Shown piece after piece: positions 1 to 12,131 of a DNA stretch of 64,000 nucleotides. Each line of letters starts with the position of its first letter. Within the stretch, counting starts at the first letter, position 1. The notes beneath the pieces are model-generated. The model saw only the letters and a list, made by a program, of their open reading frames with translations. It searched no databases and had not been told where the DNA came from. This DNA comes from Petaurus breviceps papuanus (taxonomy: Eukaryota; Chordata; Mammalia; Diprotodontia; Petauridae), in assembly GCA_028583685.1 (NCBI GenBank), contig JAMXIF010000065.1, positions 36,826,480 to 36,890,479 of the forward strand, given 5' to 3'. A program made the translations under genes and the position numbers.

Positions 1-434
1 GATGAAGAGGATGGCTTCAGAAAAACCTAGGAAGACTTAGAAGAACAGACGAAAAGCAAAATGAGCAGCACCACAATTTATACAGTAATAGCAATGTTAC
101 AGTGACAATAAACTGTGAGAGACTGAGTAATTCTGATCAACATAAGGACCCACATCATTCCAAAGGTTTCATGATTAAAACTGCTATCCACTTCTACACA
201 GAGAACTGATGAATGCAGAGTGCAGATTACAGCATGTTTCCCTCTTTCTTACTTTTTCTTGTCTCCCTGCCCCCCAACATAGTTAGTGTGGAAATTTGTT
301 CTACATGACTTTATATTTGGAATGGGTTTTGTATTTCTTGCCATCTCAATGAGTAGATGGAGGCACAGGAAGGGAGTGAATCTGAAAGTGAAAATAAATA
401 AAAGTGAATTTAAAAAACAAAAATAAACCATTAA

Positions 435-965
435 AAGTTCTTGAGTAGGGGAGTGACATGGTCATACCTTTATTACAATTAATAAATAAATTAATTAATT
501 AATAATTACAATTAATTAATAAAAATCATTTTGGTAATTCTGTGGAAGGTGGACTGGACTGAGGAATGGTCTGAAGTAAGGGAGACCAAATAGGAGGGGC
601 CATATCTGAGAGATGGTGTTGCCAGACTTTGGCAACAGACTAGATGTGGGGTGGGGCGAGAGATAGTGAGAGGCTGAGGATAATGCCTATTTGGAGAGTC
701 TGAGAGACTATAAAAAAATGGTGTTGTGCTTGACAATAACAAGGAAGTTTGAGAGGGAGCAGGATCGGGGGGTGGGGGGGTGTCATGTGTGGGAGAGATA
801 TAGTTAGTTAAATGTTGAACACTTTGAGTTTCAGATGTCTCCTGGACATCCAGTTCAAGATGTCAGAAGGGCAGTTGGAAATCCAAGACTGGAGGTCAGC
901 ACAGAGACTGGGCAGGAGATGTACATTTGTGAAGAAGATACAAGTAGGTATTAGAGGGGACAATG
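435..965 (+). repeat. Unclassified ~1 kb therian interspersed repeat, copy 1 (partial)
   Basis: It shares landmarks with three other copies in the window: 'ggggagtgacatggtcata', 'atcattttggtaattctgtg', 'ctggacatccagttcaagat' and 'gggcagttggaaatccaaga'. An AT-rich stretch (about 470-525) interrupts it. I recall related sequence in placental mammals but cannot assign a family name. Confidence 0.6.
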
Positions 966-1068
966 CTGTAAACAGTGCAGAGGTGAACTAAATTTTTCTA
1001 CTTCTCACAAGCAGTCATGTTGCTTTCCCTTGGCAGTTCCCAATATACAGTATTAAACATACTGAAAT

Positions 1069-1240
1069 GGGGGTTGCTAGGTGACACAGTGAAGAGAGCC
1101 CCTGCCCTGGAGTCAGGAGGACCTGAGTTCAAATCTGCCTCAGAAACTTAACACTTACTAGCTGTGTGACCTTGGGCAAGTCACTTAACCCCAACTGCCC
1201 TGCCTTCCCCCTTCCAAAAAGCAAAAAAAATTAAAAAATT
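1069..1240 (+). repeat. Marsupial CORE-SINE (WSINE/MAR1-like), copy A
   Basis: A tRNA-derived head 'gggttgctaggtgacacagtg' is followed by 'gagtcaggaggacctgagtt' and 'tagctgtgtgaccttgggca', then an A-rich tail. It is the first of two head-to-tail copies. The subfamily name is uncertain. Confidence 0.9.
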
Positions 1241-1428
1241 GGGGGTGGCTAGGTGGTGCAGTGAATAGAGCACCGGCCCTGGAGTCAGGAGGACCTGAGT
1301 TCAAACCCAGCCTCAGACACTTAACACTTACTAGCTGTGTGACCTTGGGCAAATCACTTAACCCCAATGGCCCAAACCTCTCCCCTCCAAAAAGCAAAAT
1401 CAACTAATTAATTTAAAATTTAAAAAAT
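1241..1428 (+). repeat. Marsupial CORE-SINE, copy B inserted in the tail of copy A
   Basis: Well-preserved head 'ggtggctaggtggtgcagtg' and body, ending in an A-rich tail. The possible target duplication ttaaaaaat occurs at 1231-1239 and 1420-1428, which suggests insertion into copy A's A-tail. Confidence 0.88.
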
Positions 1429-1507
1429 GTTTAAGTGAGGGTTAGAGGAAGTATAAGACAAGCACAGTCAGACAGCTCCAAGCAATGGGGGCTCTTGCAT
1501 TTCTCTC

Positions 1508-2070
1508 TTTTTTACATTTTTAAAAATTATTTTTTAGTTTACGTCATTCATTTCCACAAGATTTGAGTTACAAATTTTCTCCCCATTTTCCCCCTACCCA
1601 CCACCCCAAAACAGCGATCCCACTGAATACCCCTTTCCGTAATCTGCTCTCTCCCATATCTTCCTCCATCCCCCCTGACTTTCCAATCGGGCACAGTGGA
1701 TCTTTATGCCCCAGAGCCTGTATATCTTATTTCCCAGTTACATGTAAAATAATAGTAAAGATAATAATAAACATATATTTTAAACATTTGATTTCAAACC
1801 TTAGAATTCCCGATTCTTTCCCTTCCTCCCTCGTCACCCACCCTTACCGGGAAGATAAGCAGTTCAGTATAGGTTGTACATGTGTAGCTATGCAAAACAT
1901 TTCCACAGTGGATATATTGTGGGAGATTGACTATATTTCCCTCCATCCTATCCCACCCCCCCCACTAGTTCTATTCTCTACTTTGATGCTGTCCCTTTTC
2001 AAAAGTGGGTGCTTTCAACTTTCCTCCCCCCCAAGCTACTTTCATTTCTTTTCTCTATCATTCTGATCTT
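1508..2070 (-). repeat. Antisense L1-like retroposon tail
   Basis: A T-rich left edge is followed by pyrimidine-rich sequence with 'ttcatttccacaagatttga' and 'gcaaaacatttccacagtgg'. This pattern is common in marsupial genomes and related to 11838-11967. The T-run at the left suggests a minus-strand element with its A-tail there. The plus-strand open frame at 1563-2066 is a by-product. The family is not assigned with certainty. Confidence 0.55.
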
Positions 2071-2384
2071 AATCCCACCTGAGTTAGTTCTTAGTATTTC
2101 AAAAGATTCTAAGTAGACTTGACCAAGAAATTAAAGTCCTGCACTCTCAGAGACATGGTACATAGTCTAGTAAAATAAGATACAGAAAGAAAAGAGGATG
2201 GACACTGACAGGATGGTAATTAGAGCTTATTGATGCCTGTGACCACCCCAGGGTTCTACAATCCAATCTTCTACCCACTTCAGCCTCTAAGGTTCTACCC
2301 AATTTCACTAAGTGCACAGCTACTATATTTGTAGCCTTCAGTGTCACATTCTCCATTCCAGAATCAGAACCCAAGTTGGTTGGG

Positions 2385-2875
2385 ATCTCTTAAGATCATG
2401 TCATCCAACTCATACCAGAATGGAATCATCTCGAACACATAACCAAAAACAGGAAAGCCCAGGTCCCTAAGCAATCCATTTAACTTTTGAGTGGCTTTAA
2501 ATTGTCAGAAGTTTTTGTTTAGATTAAGCTGAAATCTATGTTTTTGCAGCCTCTCTGCCCCCTGATTCTGCTTCTGCCTCTGAGGTCATTCAGAACAAGT
2601 CAATCCCTCTTCCACTTGACAGCTCTTCAAGCACTTGAAGACAGCTCTCTTGTTTCCTTTCTTCTCTAGCCAAACCTTCCCCCTGCCCCATTCCTTCCAC
2701 AGCTTCTCATACAACACAACCTTGAGGCCCATCACCATTCGGGTTGTCTGTCTTCCTCGGAAACTTTCAGTTTGTCAATATCCTTCCTCAAATGCTCCAA
2801 ACTGAATATGATGCTCCATGAGTTCTTACCAGGGCACTGTCTGACAGGGCCATCACTTCCCTCTGTTTTAAAAGG
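2385..2875 (-). repeat. CR1/L3-like LINE fragment, copy 1
   Basis: Landmarks in plus orientation: 'aagtcaatccctcttccact', 'agcacttgaagacagctctc', 'aaccttgaggcccatcacca', 'tcaatatccttcctcaaatg' and 'cagggcactgtctgacaggg'. These match the reverse complement of the CR1-type 3' region known from amniotes. It is strongly decayed. Confidence 0.65.
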
Positions 2876-2997
2876 AATTAAACATAATAGGGTGTGGATC
2901 TTGAGTCTGAATGCCCTTCTTTTCCTCCCCCTTCCAAGGAACTGATCAAACTTTAACCAATGATAACTCTGCTTTTCTTAGCTGTTGAGAGGACAGA

Positions 2998-3295
2998 ACC
3001 ACAGAATGTAGAGTTGGAAGGGTCCTCACCTCACCCCTGTCTCAATCAATGTCCATACAAAGAGACTTTTTAATGCAACATACCTGACAAGTAGTTGTTC
3101 AGCTTCTATTTAGTAACCCCCTCTACCATGGAAGAGAAACAGGAAGGGAGCTCCCTGCCCTCCCATCAGGGACAGCTGTCATTGTCAGCAAGCCTGTATA
3201 GACTCTGGCCTTCAATTGGCCTCTTTGCACCTTCTCCCACTGTTTCTATTCTGCCCTTTGGGGCAAGCAGGACAAAACTCTTCTACAGGACAATC
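2998..3295 (-). repeat. CR1/L3-like LINE fragment, copy 2
   Basis: It starts 'accacagaatgtagagttgg' and ends at 'ttctgccctttggggcaagc'. It covers the terminal part of the same 3' region as the neighbouring copy and overlaps it in element coordinates, so the two are separate insertions or a duplication. Confidence 0.6.
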
Positions 3296-4114
3296 CTTGA
3301 AATGTTTAAAAAAGGTCTTCAGATACAATGAAAATGGTCATAAACTTTTCACTCCATTTTTAAAGACACTGTTCTTTCCCAAGGAGCCTTGGTTCTTCTT
3401 AGGGCCACGTCAGTCACTACGTAGCACCTGATGGGGAAGAAGTCGGAGCAGGCTTAAGCAGCACCCACTTCACAAAGGTGCACAGGAAGGCTACATGGAA
3501 GCACCATCCAACGATGTGACTTCTCATACAGAAAGCCAGGCCTTCACTGGCAGCAGCAGGAAGGCAGGCTTTCCTTCAAATGAATCCATCTCCTGCACCA
3601 CCAGCTCAGAACTTTTGGAACCAGTTCTTCTCAGTGAAGTCACTCCCAGACAATGACGGCAGAAACAATGACAAAAGAAGAGATGGGTCCATCCATTCTT
3701 TTTTAAACCAAGAAGCTTGGTGACCGCACTAATCAAATTCTATCTCAGGAGGCACAGACACAGGCCCACAATTTATTAACACCAGGGGGAAAAAAAGAGG
3801 GAAAGACAGTTCATCTCCTGGGCACAGACCTTCAAGTTCTGTCTCTGCTGTGACTCCTACTCCCAAATTCTTAGCCTGGTAGGACAACGCTGGGAACAGC
3901 TAAGAGCTCTCATGGGAAAGGTGTTTCTGAACCATTCCCCTACCACAGACACAGCGTCCTGAGGGAGGAGCAGCAGGAAGCCTCTTAGAAGCTAGATGCT
4001 CTACATCTCAGGAGCATATTTCCATTTCTGCTTAGTTGGTCTTACAAGCAACAGAACACTGATCACTATTCCCCAGTCTCCTCACTTCAGCCCTGGCACT
4101 GAAAATATGAGCCA

Positions 4115-4372
4115 AGAGGCACTTCGTGGTTGTTTTCAGTCCCTCCTGACTCTCTGTGACTCCCTTGGGGGTTTCTCGGCAAAGATCTTGGGATGGTTTG
4201 CCATTTCCTTCTCCAGCTCATTCAACAGATGACGATGAGAACACACACTGAGGCAAAGTGGGTAAAGTGACTTGCTCAGGGCCACGTAGCTACTAAGTGC
4301 TTGCGGCTGAACTGGATCTCAGGCCTTCCTGCCCCCGAGGGTGCCCTAACCACTGCGCACCTAGCTGCCAGG
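4115..4372 (-). repeat. Marsupial CORE-SINE with long tail, minus strand
   Basis: Reverse complement of the head ('cacctagctgccaggagctc' region) and of the CORE/tail ('tttgccatttccttctccag', 'aagtgacttgctcagggcca'). This is the longer subtype whose tail reads 'ggaaatggcaaaccact' in sense. Confidence 0.85.
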
Positions 4373-5175
4373 AGCTCCTTATGAGTGCCTGGGCTGGCTT
4401 CCTTTACTGTGGCACAAGAAAACCAAAGGAGTTTATATGTTGGGACATACAAAGGTGAAAGTGAAGGCTGGAGGGAAGGATCAAGGTATGTCCTGCCCGA
4501 TAAACCCAAGTCCAACATCTTAGCAGAAGTATTAGGCGAGTGTGTGAAGCTAGGCTTCCCCTCCCAGCAGGATCATCTAGCAGCTCCAAGGTGCTCTAGG
4601 CCCTTGAATACCCCATTCAGAGCCAACTCTCAATGTTGCCCCCACTCTTTTCCCTTATCTCCTTCTCTCATATACCTTAAGGATTTTTCTCATCCTAAAT
4701 TTCTCTCCATGTATTCCCAGCTTCTGGTCACTCTAAGCTTCTCAGAGATCAGACCACAGAGCCTACTCTGTTTCCTAATCATGGGGCCTGTCCTGGTGAA
4801 GCTGTAGGGAAGTTCCGAGTGTCCCCTAGACCTCAAGGACCTGTCCCCTTTGCAGGTCAAAGGTCCCAGCTCTGACTATTCGGAGTCTTCTTAGGAAGAG
4901 TCCCTACACTATAAGGATGAAGTAAAACCACTTCTGTGAACAACCTATATGTTAAGATAGCTCCTAGATACACAATTGCTAGATGCTAATTTTGGAGTTT
5001 ATTGGCACGACATCTCAAGGCTGGTTTCTGAGAATGCTTTGCCAATATGGCAGATTCTTATCTTAATGTCAGATTTTGTCCTCCTAAACTCTAAAATAGG
5101 AAGACTGGTTAGAACTAATGGATTACTGTGCGTGTCCAAAGGACCCAATCCACACTTTTAAAGGTATACTTATGA

Positions 5176-5420
5176 TGATGCAGTGGCTAGAGTGCCTGGC
5201 TCAGAGTCAGGAAGCCTTGAGTTCAAATCCGGTCTCAGACACTTAGCAGCTATGTGACCCTAGGCAAATCACTTAGAGTCAGTTTTCTCCTTTATAAAAT
5301 GAGGATAATAGCAGCACACACCTCCCAGGGTCACTGTGAGGATCAATGAGATAATAACTGTAAAGTTCTCAGCACAGAGCCTGGCACACGGTAAGCGTTA
5401 GCTATCGCTATTATTACAAT
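5176..5420 (+). repeat. MIR-type CORE-SINE
   Basis: It contains 'gcagctatgtgaccctaggc', 'ttataaaatgaggataatag' and 'cagcacagagcctggcacac', in MIR order. Confidence 0.85.
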
Positions 5421-6309
5421 TTGCAAAACTATCTTAAGCAAATCTGTTAAGAGTAACACATTCAGGTTCAAGCCTTAACTATGCACTCTGCCTTCTCCCA
5501 GATAGCTGTACCAAAGCACCAGGCACCACAACAACTCATCAGCAGCACACAGAACATTGCCTGTCTTAGTCTGCAGGGCTGCTTTTGCCAGGAGGGCTAT
5601 GGAATATAAGTGATGCCATGGGTACAGGTTCACGTAAAGCCAATTCAGTAAGTGCTTACACAGCTGAATCTGTCAATCGCACTCCTACGCAGAGACACGT
5701 GGGCCCCATGGGGCCCCACCACCCACAGAACTTTGCTATGGAGTTTTATACCCTCTAGCACAAGAAGCTAGCTAAATCCAGGAAGGGAACTAAAGAAAAA
5801 GGACCTGGCTTGGAATCATCAATCAAAGACAATGAGGGACAAAGATTGAAGATTTCAGGAAACCTTTTCCTTGAGTTAATCTAAGTGTTTGAGGCTATCC
5901 GGGATGGCCTAGGTTAACAGGCAGCTGCAATCTAGCACACATTTTCCTCTATTTGGAAAATAAAGAGAAAAGTAGTGGGGAAATAAGGGAGACAGGAAAG
6001 GGGCATTTGGAAGGCAATCTGATGAGGGGAAATGTTCCTCTCACCTCCTTACACTTTATCACCAGGCCTGCATCACTCCCCAGTGCTCCCCTCAAATCAA
6101 CTACAGGCAGTCTGCCAAACTGTTCCAGTTCAATCTCAGTACTTTTAAGTCTATTTACTGGGACCCTGTGGTGCACAAACTAAACCCATAAATAGTTCTG
6201 CTTCTGGCTGGCTCTAGAGGGCATTGCTGTCATCCAATCAAGGGCATTCTCAGTATCCTAAGAGATGCCACTGTGATGGCCACATAAAACAAAAGTTATT
6301 TTGCATGGT

Positions 6310-6440
6310 TAAAGGAGCGATCCTCATTTTACAGAGGAGGAAACCAAAACCCTAAGGAGTGAATGAAGGCCTGTCCCTGTACAAAACCGGGAAACTGTGG
6401 ACTCTCTCCTGGTAGTCTTTCCATGCTATCACTCTGCCTG
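6310..6440 (-). repeat. MIR-like fragment
   Basis: 'cattttacagaggaggaaac' marks the reverse-complement CORE; the rest is decayed. Confidence 0.5.
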
Positions 6441-6857
6441 ACCAAAAACTCAACATTTCTAAGTACCTATGATGTGAGAAGGCTGAACTAGAGGAGAAAC
6501 TGTAATCCAGAACCTTCTCAATGGTGGAGATGAGCTTCCAGCAAACCTCAGGCTCATGCTGTCAGTAGCCGATTGTCCAAGTTGCCCCCAAATACCAAGC
6601 AGTACTGGGAAAGAGGCTCACTCTACTACCAGTCAAATGAAATTCCTCTAATAGGCTCCCCTGAAACATTTAAGGCCTTTTAGTCTGGAAAACATCAGTG
6701 AAAGGAAAGTGACTGGCAGGTTTGTGTCCTTGGCTCCAAGGGCTACTCTCTGTATGCTGGGGCCTTGACTCTTAATTGAGTGATACTCTGTTCCTATCTG
6801 GAAAACAAGAGAAGATGGAGACCAGAGGCCTGCCTTCCCTGGGCTGATAAGAGCAGC

Positions 6858-6945
6858 ACAGTGCAATTACCCCGCCCAGATCGGTTTGGAAATGTAATCA
6901 CCGCCCTAGTCTCCTTCCCAACTGGGTGGCAACAGTGTAATTACC
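6858..6945. promoter_or_regulatory. Pair of near-identical TAATTAC-type motifs (candidate only)
   Basis: acagtgcaattacc (6858-6871) and acagtgtaattacc (6932-6945) differ at one base and lie 74 bp apart. aatgtaatcaccgcc (6891-6905) sits between them. AATTA cores are homeodomain-type sites. No repeat is recognised here. A regulatory role is inference only. Confidence 0.25.
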
Positions 6946-9242
6946 TTTTCAGGGCTCTTTGTTTAGGAGTATCATCCTTCCACCAGGCCTTCTTTCCAAG
7001 GGAGAGGAGGGGCATCTCTCGTGCCTCAGAATCCCCAGCTCTCTCCCCAGGAGGAGGTCTAAGAAGCAGAACAAAAGCTTCTAGCCTCGGTCCAGAGGCT
7101 ACCCAGGGCAGGTGCCTGGGAACAGCTCCCTGGCACCAGCTCCCAACTATTCGCTTCTCTTTTCTTCTCTTCACAAGGAGCTGCCCATGATCTGTTCTGG
7201 CCAGTACACCTCAGTCAGTACAAAGGAGGTAGACGCCCAGATCACAGCAACACAGAACACTCTGTAATCATATTCAAATATTAACCTTGGCCAGAACCAC
7301 ACACGAGCCCCTGCTGTCTTTTCCACTTCCCACCACCCTGTCAGGACGGGCAGCGTCGAAGCAGGGCTGCCTTGGCCTCCAGGCTCGTCCTCATCCTGAC
7401 TACTGTTTGGTGTGGACAGGCTGCACCCAGCCTTTCTGTAGCGGTCATCTGGAGAAAGAAGCTGGGGCTAATCCAGACCTGTTCCTTTTGTTTATTTTTG
7501 TAAATCCAACTGAAACCATCACAACAGGATCTGTGGTGAAATCCTGCTGTTGGGCAAATGGCTAATCAGCAAGTACTAGGAGAACCAGCTGTTTGCAAGA
7601 TGGTAGATGCCAGGGAAAATGCATCCTGCTCAGTCTGGGCTGAGCCAATTCTAGTCAGGAAAATGGATGCAGGCTCTTCTCTGAGGGTCTCAATGCCCCA
7701 ACTCAACCAGATTTCCACTCTACTGTTTCTTGAGTGCCTGTTATGTGCTAAGTGAAAGGACAGTGAACCAGCCTTGGAGGCAGGGAGATCTGGGGGAGCC
7801 CAGACAAAGTCACTGAACCTCATCGCCTCAGAGAACTAAGACTGTGCCTTACACACCAGGCACTATTCTGGTTGGATAAAACCCCAGGTTCAGGACCACC
7901 CCCACCCCCACTCCCCAACCTAGGAAGTTCTGTAATCAGTACTTGGGATAGAAAAGACAAAAAGGACAATCCCTGCCCTCAGGAAACTTGGGTCTTGTCT
8001 CGTATCAGAAGAAAGTGGAGTTGAGAAAGGAAGGTGGAGAAAAGATGTTATGTACAACCCGTCTCTCTACTTAGGACCAGATTAATTCCCCAGTTTTGGA
8101 GGATATTTTTCCATCTCCCAGGCATAAGATTATATTTTTAAAAAAAAAGTTCCGGCTCTTCCCATACTGAGGTCCTGATGTGTCTGTTCACTCCTTTATT
8201 TATTTGGGGGAAGGTATATGTGAATCACAGGAGGAGACTCTTAGTGAATCTCTTGGGTTTGAAATTGATTCGTGGCATAAGTGCTGAAGAGCTGCATCCT
8301 TACATCAAAGCCAAATGATCTGCTCTTTGTCACTGCTGTCACCCCAGTGACCCCCCCAGTGAATTATCTGCAAGGCGCCCCCTTCTCCCACAAGATCCCC
8401 ATTGCCTCCCCAAGATTCCAGCTGAGTGGCACGGGGACCCTGGGCAGAACTGGCCTAGAGGAATAACAGCAGGTGTTAAAGGAAGGAAATTAACACCAGA
8501 AAGCTTGGTTCTACTTTGGTAGGAAGGGTGAGAGGTGCTGTCTGCCAGCTTCCATGGCATTTCCAGTCAGTTTAGAATAAATCAAGCATCTTGGAGAAAT
8601 AAGAAAAGGAGACAGAAAGAAAAACTAATGAGAGTATTATGTGAAAATAAAGAATTTGCTTTTAGCAATCTGACTGGTCATCCAGGTAGAAAATGATTCA
8701 GAAGCACATGGATATCTCTTCAAGGTCCACCATGGGCCTTTACTTAAAAAGCTGCCTCCATATTGGGAAACACAATATGTGGCTTCACATTTGGGCCTCT
8801 CTTTCTACATATCCTCTGTCATCATTAGGTCTCTCATGAACAGAGATGCAAAATACCCTAGCAGATCCATCAGTCACATGTTATTAGAGAAGGTAAGAGC
8901 AGAATGGAGAGTTTTCAGCATATAATAAATACTTCAAAGCAGTCAGATCTCCTCAATATGGACTCTCAAAACATGGAACAGTTCTCAGTGGGAGGTAGGA
9001 AGAAGCAGTTACATACCTGGAAGGGACCCATACTCACTGGAAGCCTTCCCAGGCCCAGGCTCTACTTCTTTATTCAAGTCTTGAACCAGGGGGAGGGAAA
9101 GACTCTTGGTGAATCTTCTGGGTGTGAGACTCAGGCAGGGCCAACTAGAATTCTACATTCCCGCATAAAAGCCACGAGGTCCAACCTTTTTTGATGTACC
9201 TCAATATACCAAGACCTGCTCCCCACCTCTGTCTTCTCCAGT

Positions 9243-9450
9243 CACAGCTAGGTGGCGCCACACTGCCTCAAGCACTGAAAGATGAGTTCCAATCCAGCTG
9301 GCTGGGTCACTTCACCTCTCTACCTCAGTTAACTCATCTGTAAAGTGGGGGATAACAGCACCTACCTCAATCAAATGAGATGCTATCTGTAAAGCTCTCA
9401 GCACAATGCCTGGCATACAGCAAGTGCTTAATAAAGGCTTTGTTTCTCCT
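9243..9450 (+). repeat. MIR-type CORE-SINE
   Basis: 'gttaactcatctgtaaagtg', 'agctctcagcacaatgcctg' and 'agtgcttaataaaggctttg' appear in MIR order. The head is decayed. Confidence 0.8.
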
Positions 9451-9884
9451 CCCTTTGTTAAGAGCTTAATTTGCAGGACAAGTGTGTTCCAAGGTCCACA
9501 ATCCATCATTTAATGGGCACCAACCTACTGGGACCAGAAAGCAGAAGACAACAGCAAGAAATCTGGCTGGGGAAAAGAGAGGTCCCTGTCACCACCAAAA
9601 AGCATAGTAGTGAACAAGGGATCAAGCACAGCCCTGTCCTCATCACTAGCCTTGCCCCTCCCAAGCCAGAGAATGTGAAGAATTCCTGGGAGAGGGGGAG
9701 GGAGCTAGGCACCCTCGGTCTACTGGGTGCTGAGCCTAGAATCTACTTCTGCAGTGGCCTGAAGCTCCAAATGAAGCCCTGAATCCTCAGGGGTTAGGCC
9801 ATGACAGGAGAAGTCACAATGACCTTTCTGTTTCTGCTTCTCCAGTGATCAGGTAAAAGAGAAGCAGTTCACATTTAAACACAG

Positions 9885-10085
9885 GGCACACAGGTTTCTT
9901 TACAAAGTGCTTTTCACCCAACACCACTGTGAGCAAAGTGATGAAATGACTGATTCTTATTCCCAGTTATTCTTATTTTTCCTCTTCCCAGATAAAGAAA
10001 CTGAGGCTCCTAAAGATGAAGCTATACAATATGGCTAGGAAATGAAAGGCAAGACTGGCATCCAGGTCTCCTGACCTTATCCCAT
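9885..10085 (-). repeat. MIR-like fragment
   Basis: 'tttacaaagtgcttttcacc' and 'agataaagaaactgaggctc' match the reverse-complement MIR. Confidence 0.55.
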
Positions 10086-10564
10086 TTTTCTGGGTGTTCT
10101 GGAGTGAGCTCTAGCCAACCTTTCTGGCCAGCACCCCCCACCTATTCTGCTACCCAGCAGGCGTGCCTACTTTCTCCCTCCCCACCTTGCCCCCACACCC
10201 AGTACACACACGGCCTTCCCTCTCTCCCTTCACTTGGATAAATGCTATATGCTCTTTTAGGTTTGGCAACTAAGCCAACAGTGGTGCAAAGCATGACACT
10301 AAGCTAAGCTTAGAGGGAGTCCCAAAGGTGAAGAAGAAATGGTTCCTGTGTTCACAGGAGCCTGGGGGATGCAGAGAAGGTAAAGGGACATGTACAAGTC
10401 ACCTGGGTACAAGTCCCCAGAGCCCGAGGAGCCCTTCCCAGCCACTTGAGACCCAGTGGCCCCACCTTTCACTGAGCTGACTCCCAGTTAACATGTGGCT
10501 CCCTAGCTACAGTGCGCTCTTCGAGGGGTGTCTCCAGCTCTTGGTATCTCCCACAGCACGGCGG

Positions 10565-10735
10565 AGCGCTCAGGAAGTAGTGTGGCATAATGGAAGGCCA
10601 ATGGACTCAGGGACTGGCCTGGATCCAATTGTGGGCAATGACTTCTACCTGGTGAAGATCTCCATCCTTGGGCCTCCCTTCCTCATCTTTAAAGGGAAAG
10701 GGAGGGTACCTTCTAGCCCTCAGTTCTAGGATTTT
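10565..10735 (+). repeat. MIR-type fragment
   Basis: 'agtagtgtggcataatggaa', a degraded middle, and a cctcatctttaaag CORE trace, ending 'agccctcagttctaggattt'. Confidence 0.6.
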
Positions 10736-11837
10736 GTGCTCCCATGAAATACTTGCTTACTGACTAACAAAGAACATAAATTAGCAAAGGAACCCAGCCA
10801 ACTCCATCAACAAACAGGGAGCAGTTGGAACCAGCACTTTTCAAAGGACCAAGAAGAAATTCCCTGAGAGACGGCCACCTATAATAAGGGAAAGAAGAAA
10901 ACAGTTTACAGGAAGATTTGGGGGATCCAATATTTTCTATAGGAAACCTAGGGAAAACCAGAGCATCATAGCTTAGAAATAAAAGCCTAGGCCTCAAACT
11001 CCTTTCTTAAGACTCTTATGATCATCTAGAGGCCAAGAACAAGTGGAGTGAGGGCTAGAGAGCAGAGAGAACCAATAACTAAGCTTCTAGTGACAGAAAC
11101 CAAGTAAGGGGCTGGGAGCTGGAAGGCCAGGGAAGGCTGGGGTCCTCAGGAGAGAGGCTGTATCTACTTGCTGGTTTCTGGGGCAACCAGTCCAGCCCCT
11201 TATCTCCTTCACTTTTGTCACTGGAGCAGAAGGGAAAGGTAATTAGGTTAATTATTAAAGCAGCACCAGCTAGTGTCACTACCACTAATTGTCCATTTAT
11301 CCAAGTTTTATAAACAGTCATTTTAATTGACATCAAGTTGGAACATGTCATTTGTGCTCCACTTGTCTGGCCCATGGATCAAGAACCTGAAGGACAAACG
11401 TTCCTAGGGTTCTAGATGTACTTCAGGAGGTATCTCCCATATCTGACACAAGAGCTGAAACCTTGCTTTTTTATCATAGATTTCACATTTAAACGCATCT
11501 AATAGAGGATAGGCAACCTTAGGTACTGATTATGACGCAAATAAGGTAACAGACATCCATCTAGCTCACTAAATACAACCCCAGATGGCAAGATGAAGAA
11601 CCTTCCAAAGACTGAAAATGTTTTCCTGTTGGCAGACCCTCCTATCCACCAAGTCAAGACCCCAAGACACTCTGGCAATGGTATTATTGCAACTAACTCT
11701 CCCGCACTAGCTAAAAATTGAATTTTTAAAAGTGGAGAAGGGAAGGAAGGGGGAAAAAGCCCACTGCAAAAAGGACAGATTTGCTTTATTCACACCAGCC
11801 AGTAACCAAGATGCTGCCTGAGCCCAGAGCCACTTTT

Positions 11838-11967
11838 TTTTTTCCAACAAATTTATTTATTTATTTGTTTTCAACATTCACTTCCATAAGTTTTAAATTT
11901 TTTCCACCTCCCTCCCTTCTCCACTCCCCCCTCCCCAAGATGGCATACAATTTGATATAGGCCCCAC
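11838..11967 (-). repeat. Antisense L1-like retroposon tail with target duplication
   Basis: A T-run is followed by 'caacattcacttccataagt' and 'caagatggcatacaatttga', the same family as 1508-2070. It is flanked by agccactttt at 11828-11837 and 11968-11977. Confidence 0.6.
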
Positions 11968-11977
11968 AGCCACTTTT

Positions 11978-12131
11978 TTTTTTGAGGGGGAAGGCTGTGC
12001 AATTGGGGTTAAGTGACTTGCACAAAGTCACATGCCTAGTGAGTGTTAAGTGTCTGAGGCTGTATTTGAACTCGAGTCCTCCTGACTCCAGGGCCGGTGC
12101 TCTACTCATTGCTCCACCGAGCCGCCTCAAC
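11978..12131 (-). repeat. Marsupial CORE-SINE, minus strand
   Basis: Reverse complement of the SINE: 'ggggttaagtgacttgcaca', 'tcctcctgactccagggccg', ending in the head complement. It is flanked by a 16-bp duplication, ccccacagccactttt, at 11962-11977 and 12132-12147. Confidence 0.92.

Noticed and set aside
1069-1150. tRNA gene from A/B-box-like sequence in SINE heads
   Set aside because: The heads are SINE promoters derived from tRNA, without a complete cloverleaf.
1563-2066. 167-codon plus-strand frame
   Set aside because: Falls in an antisense pyrimidine-rich retroposon tail; its composition explains the lack of stops.
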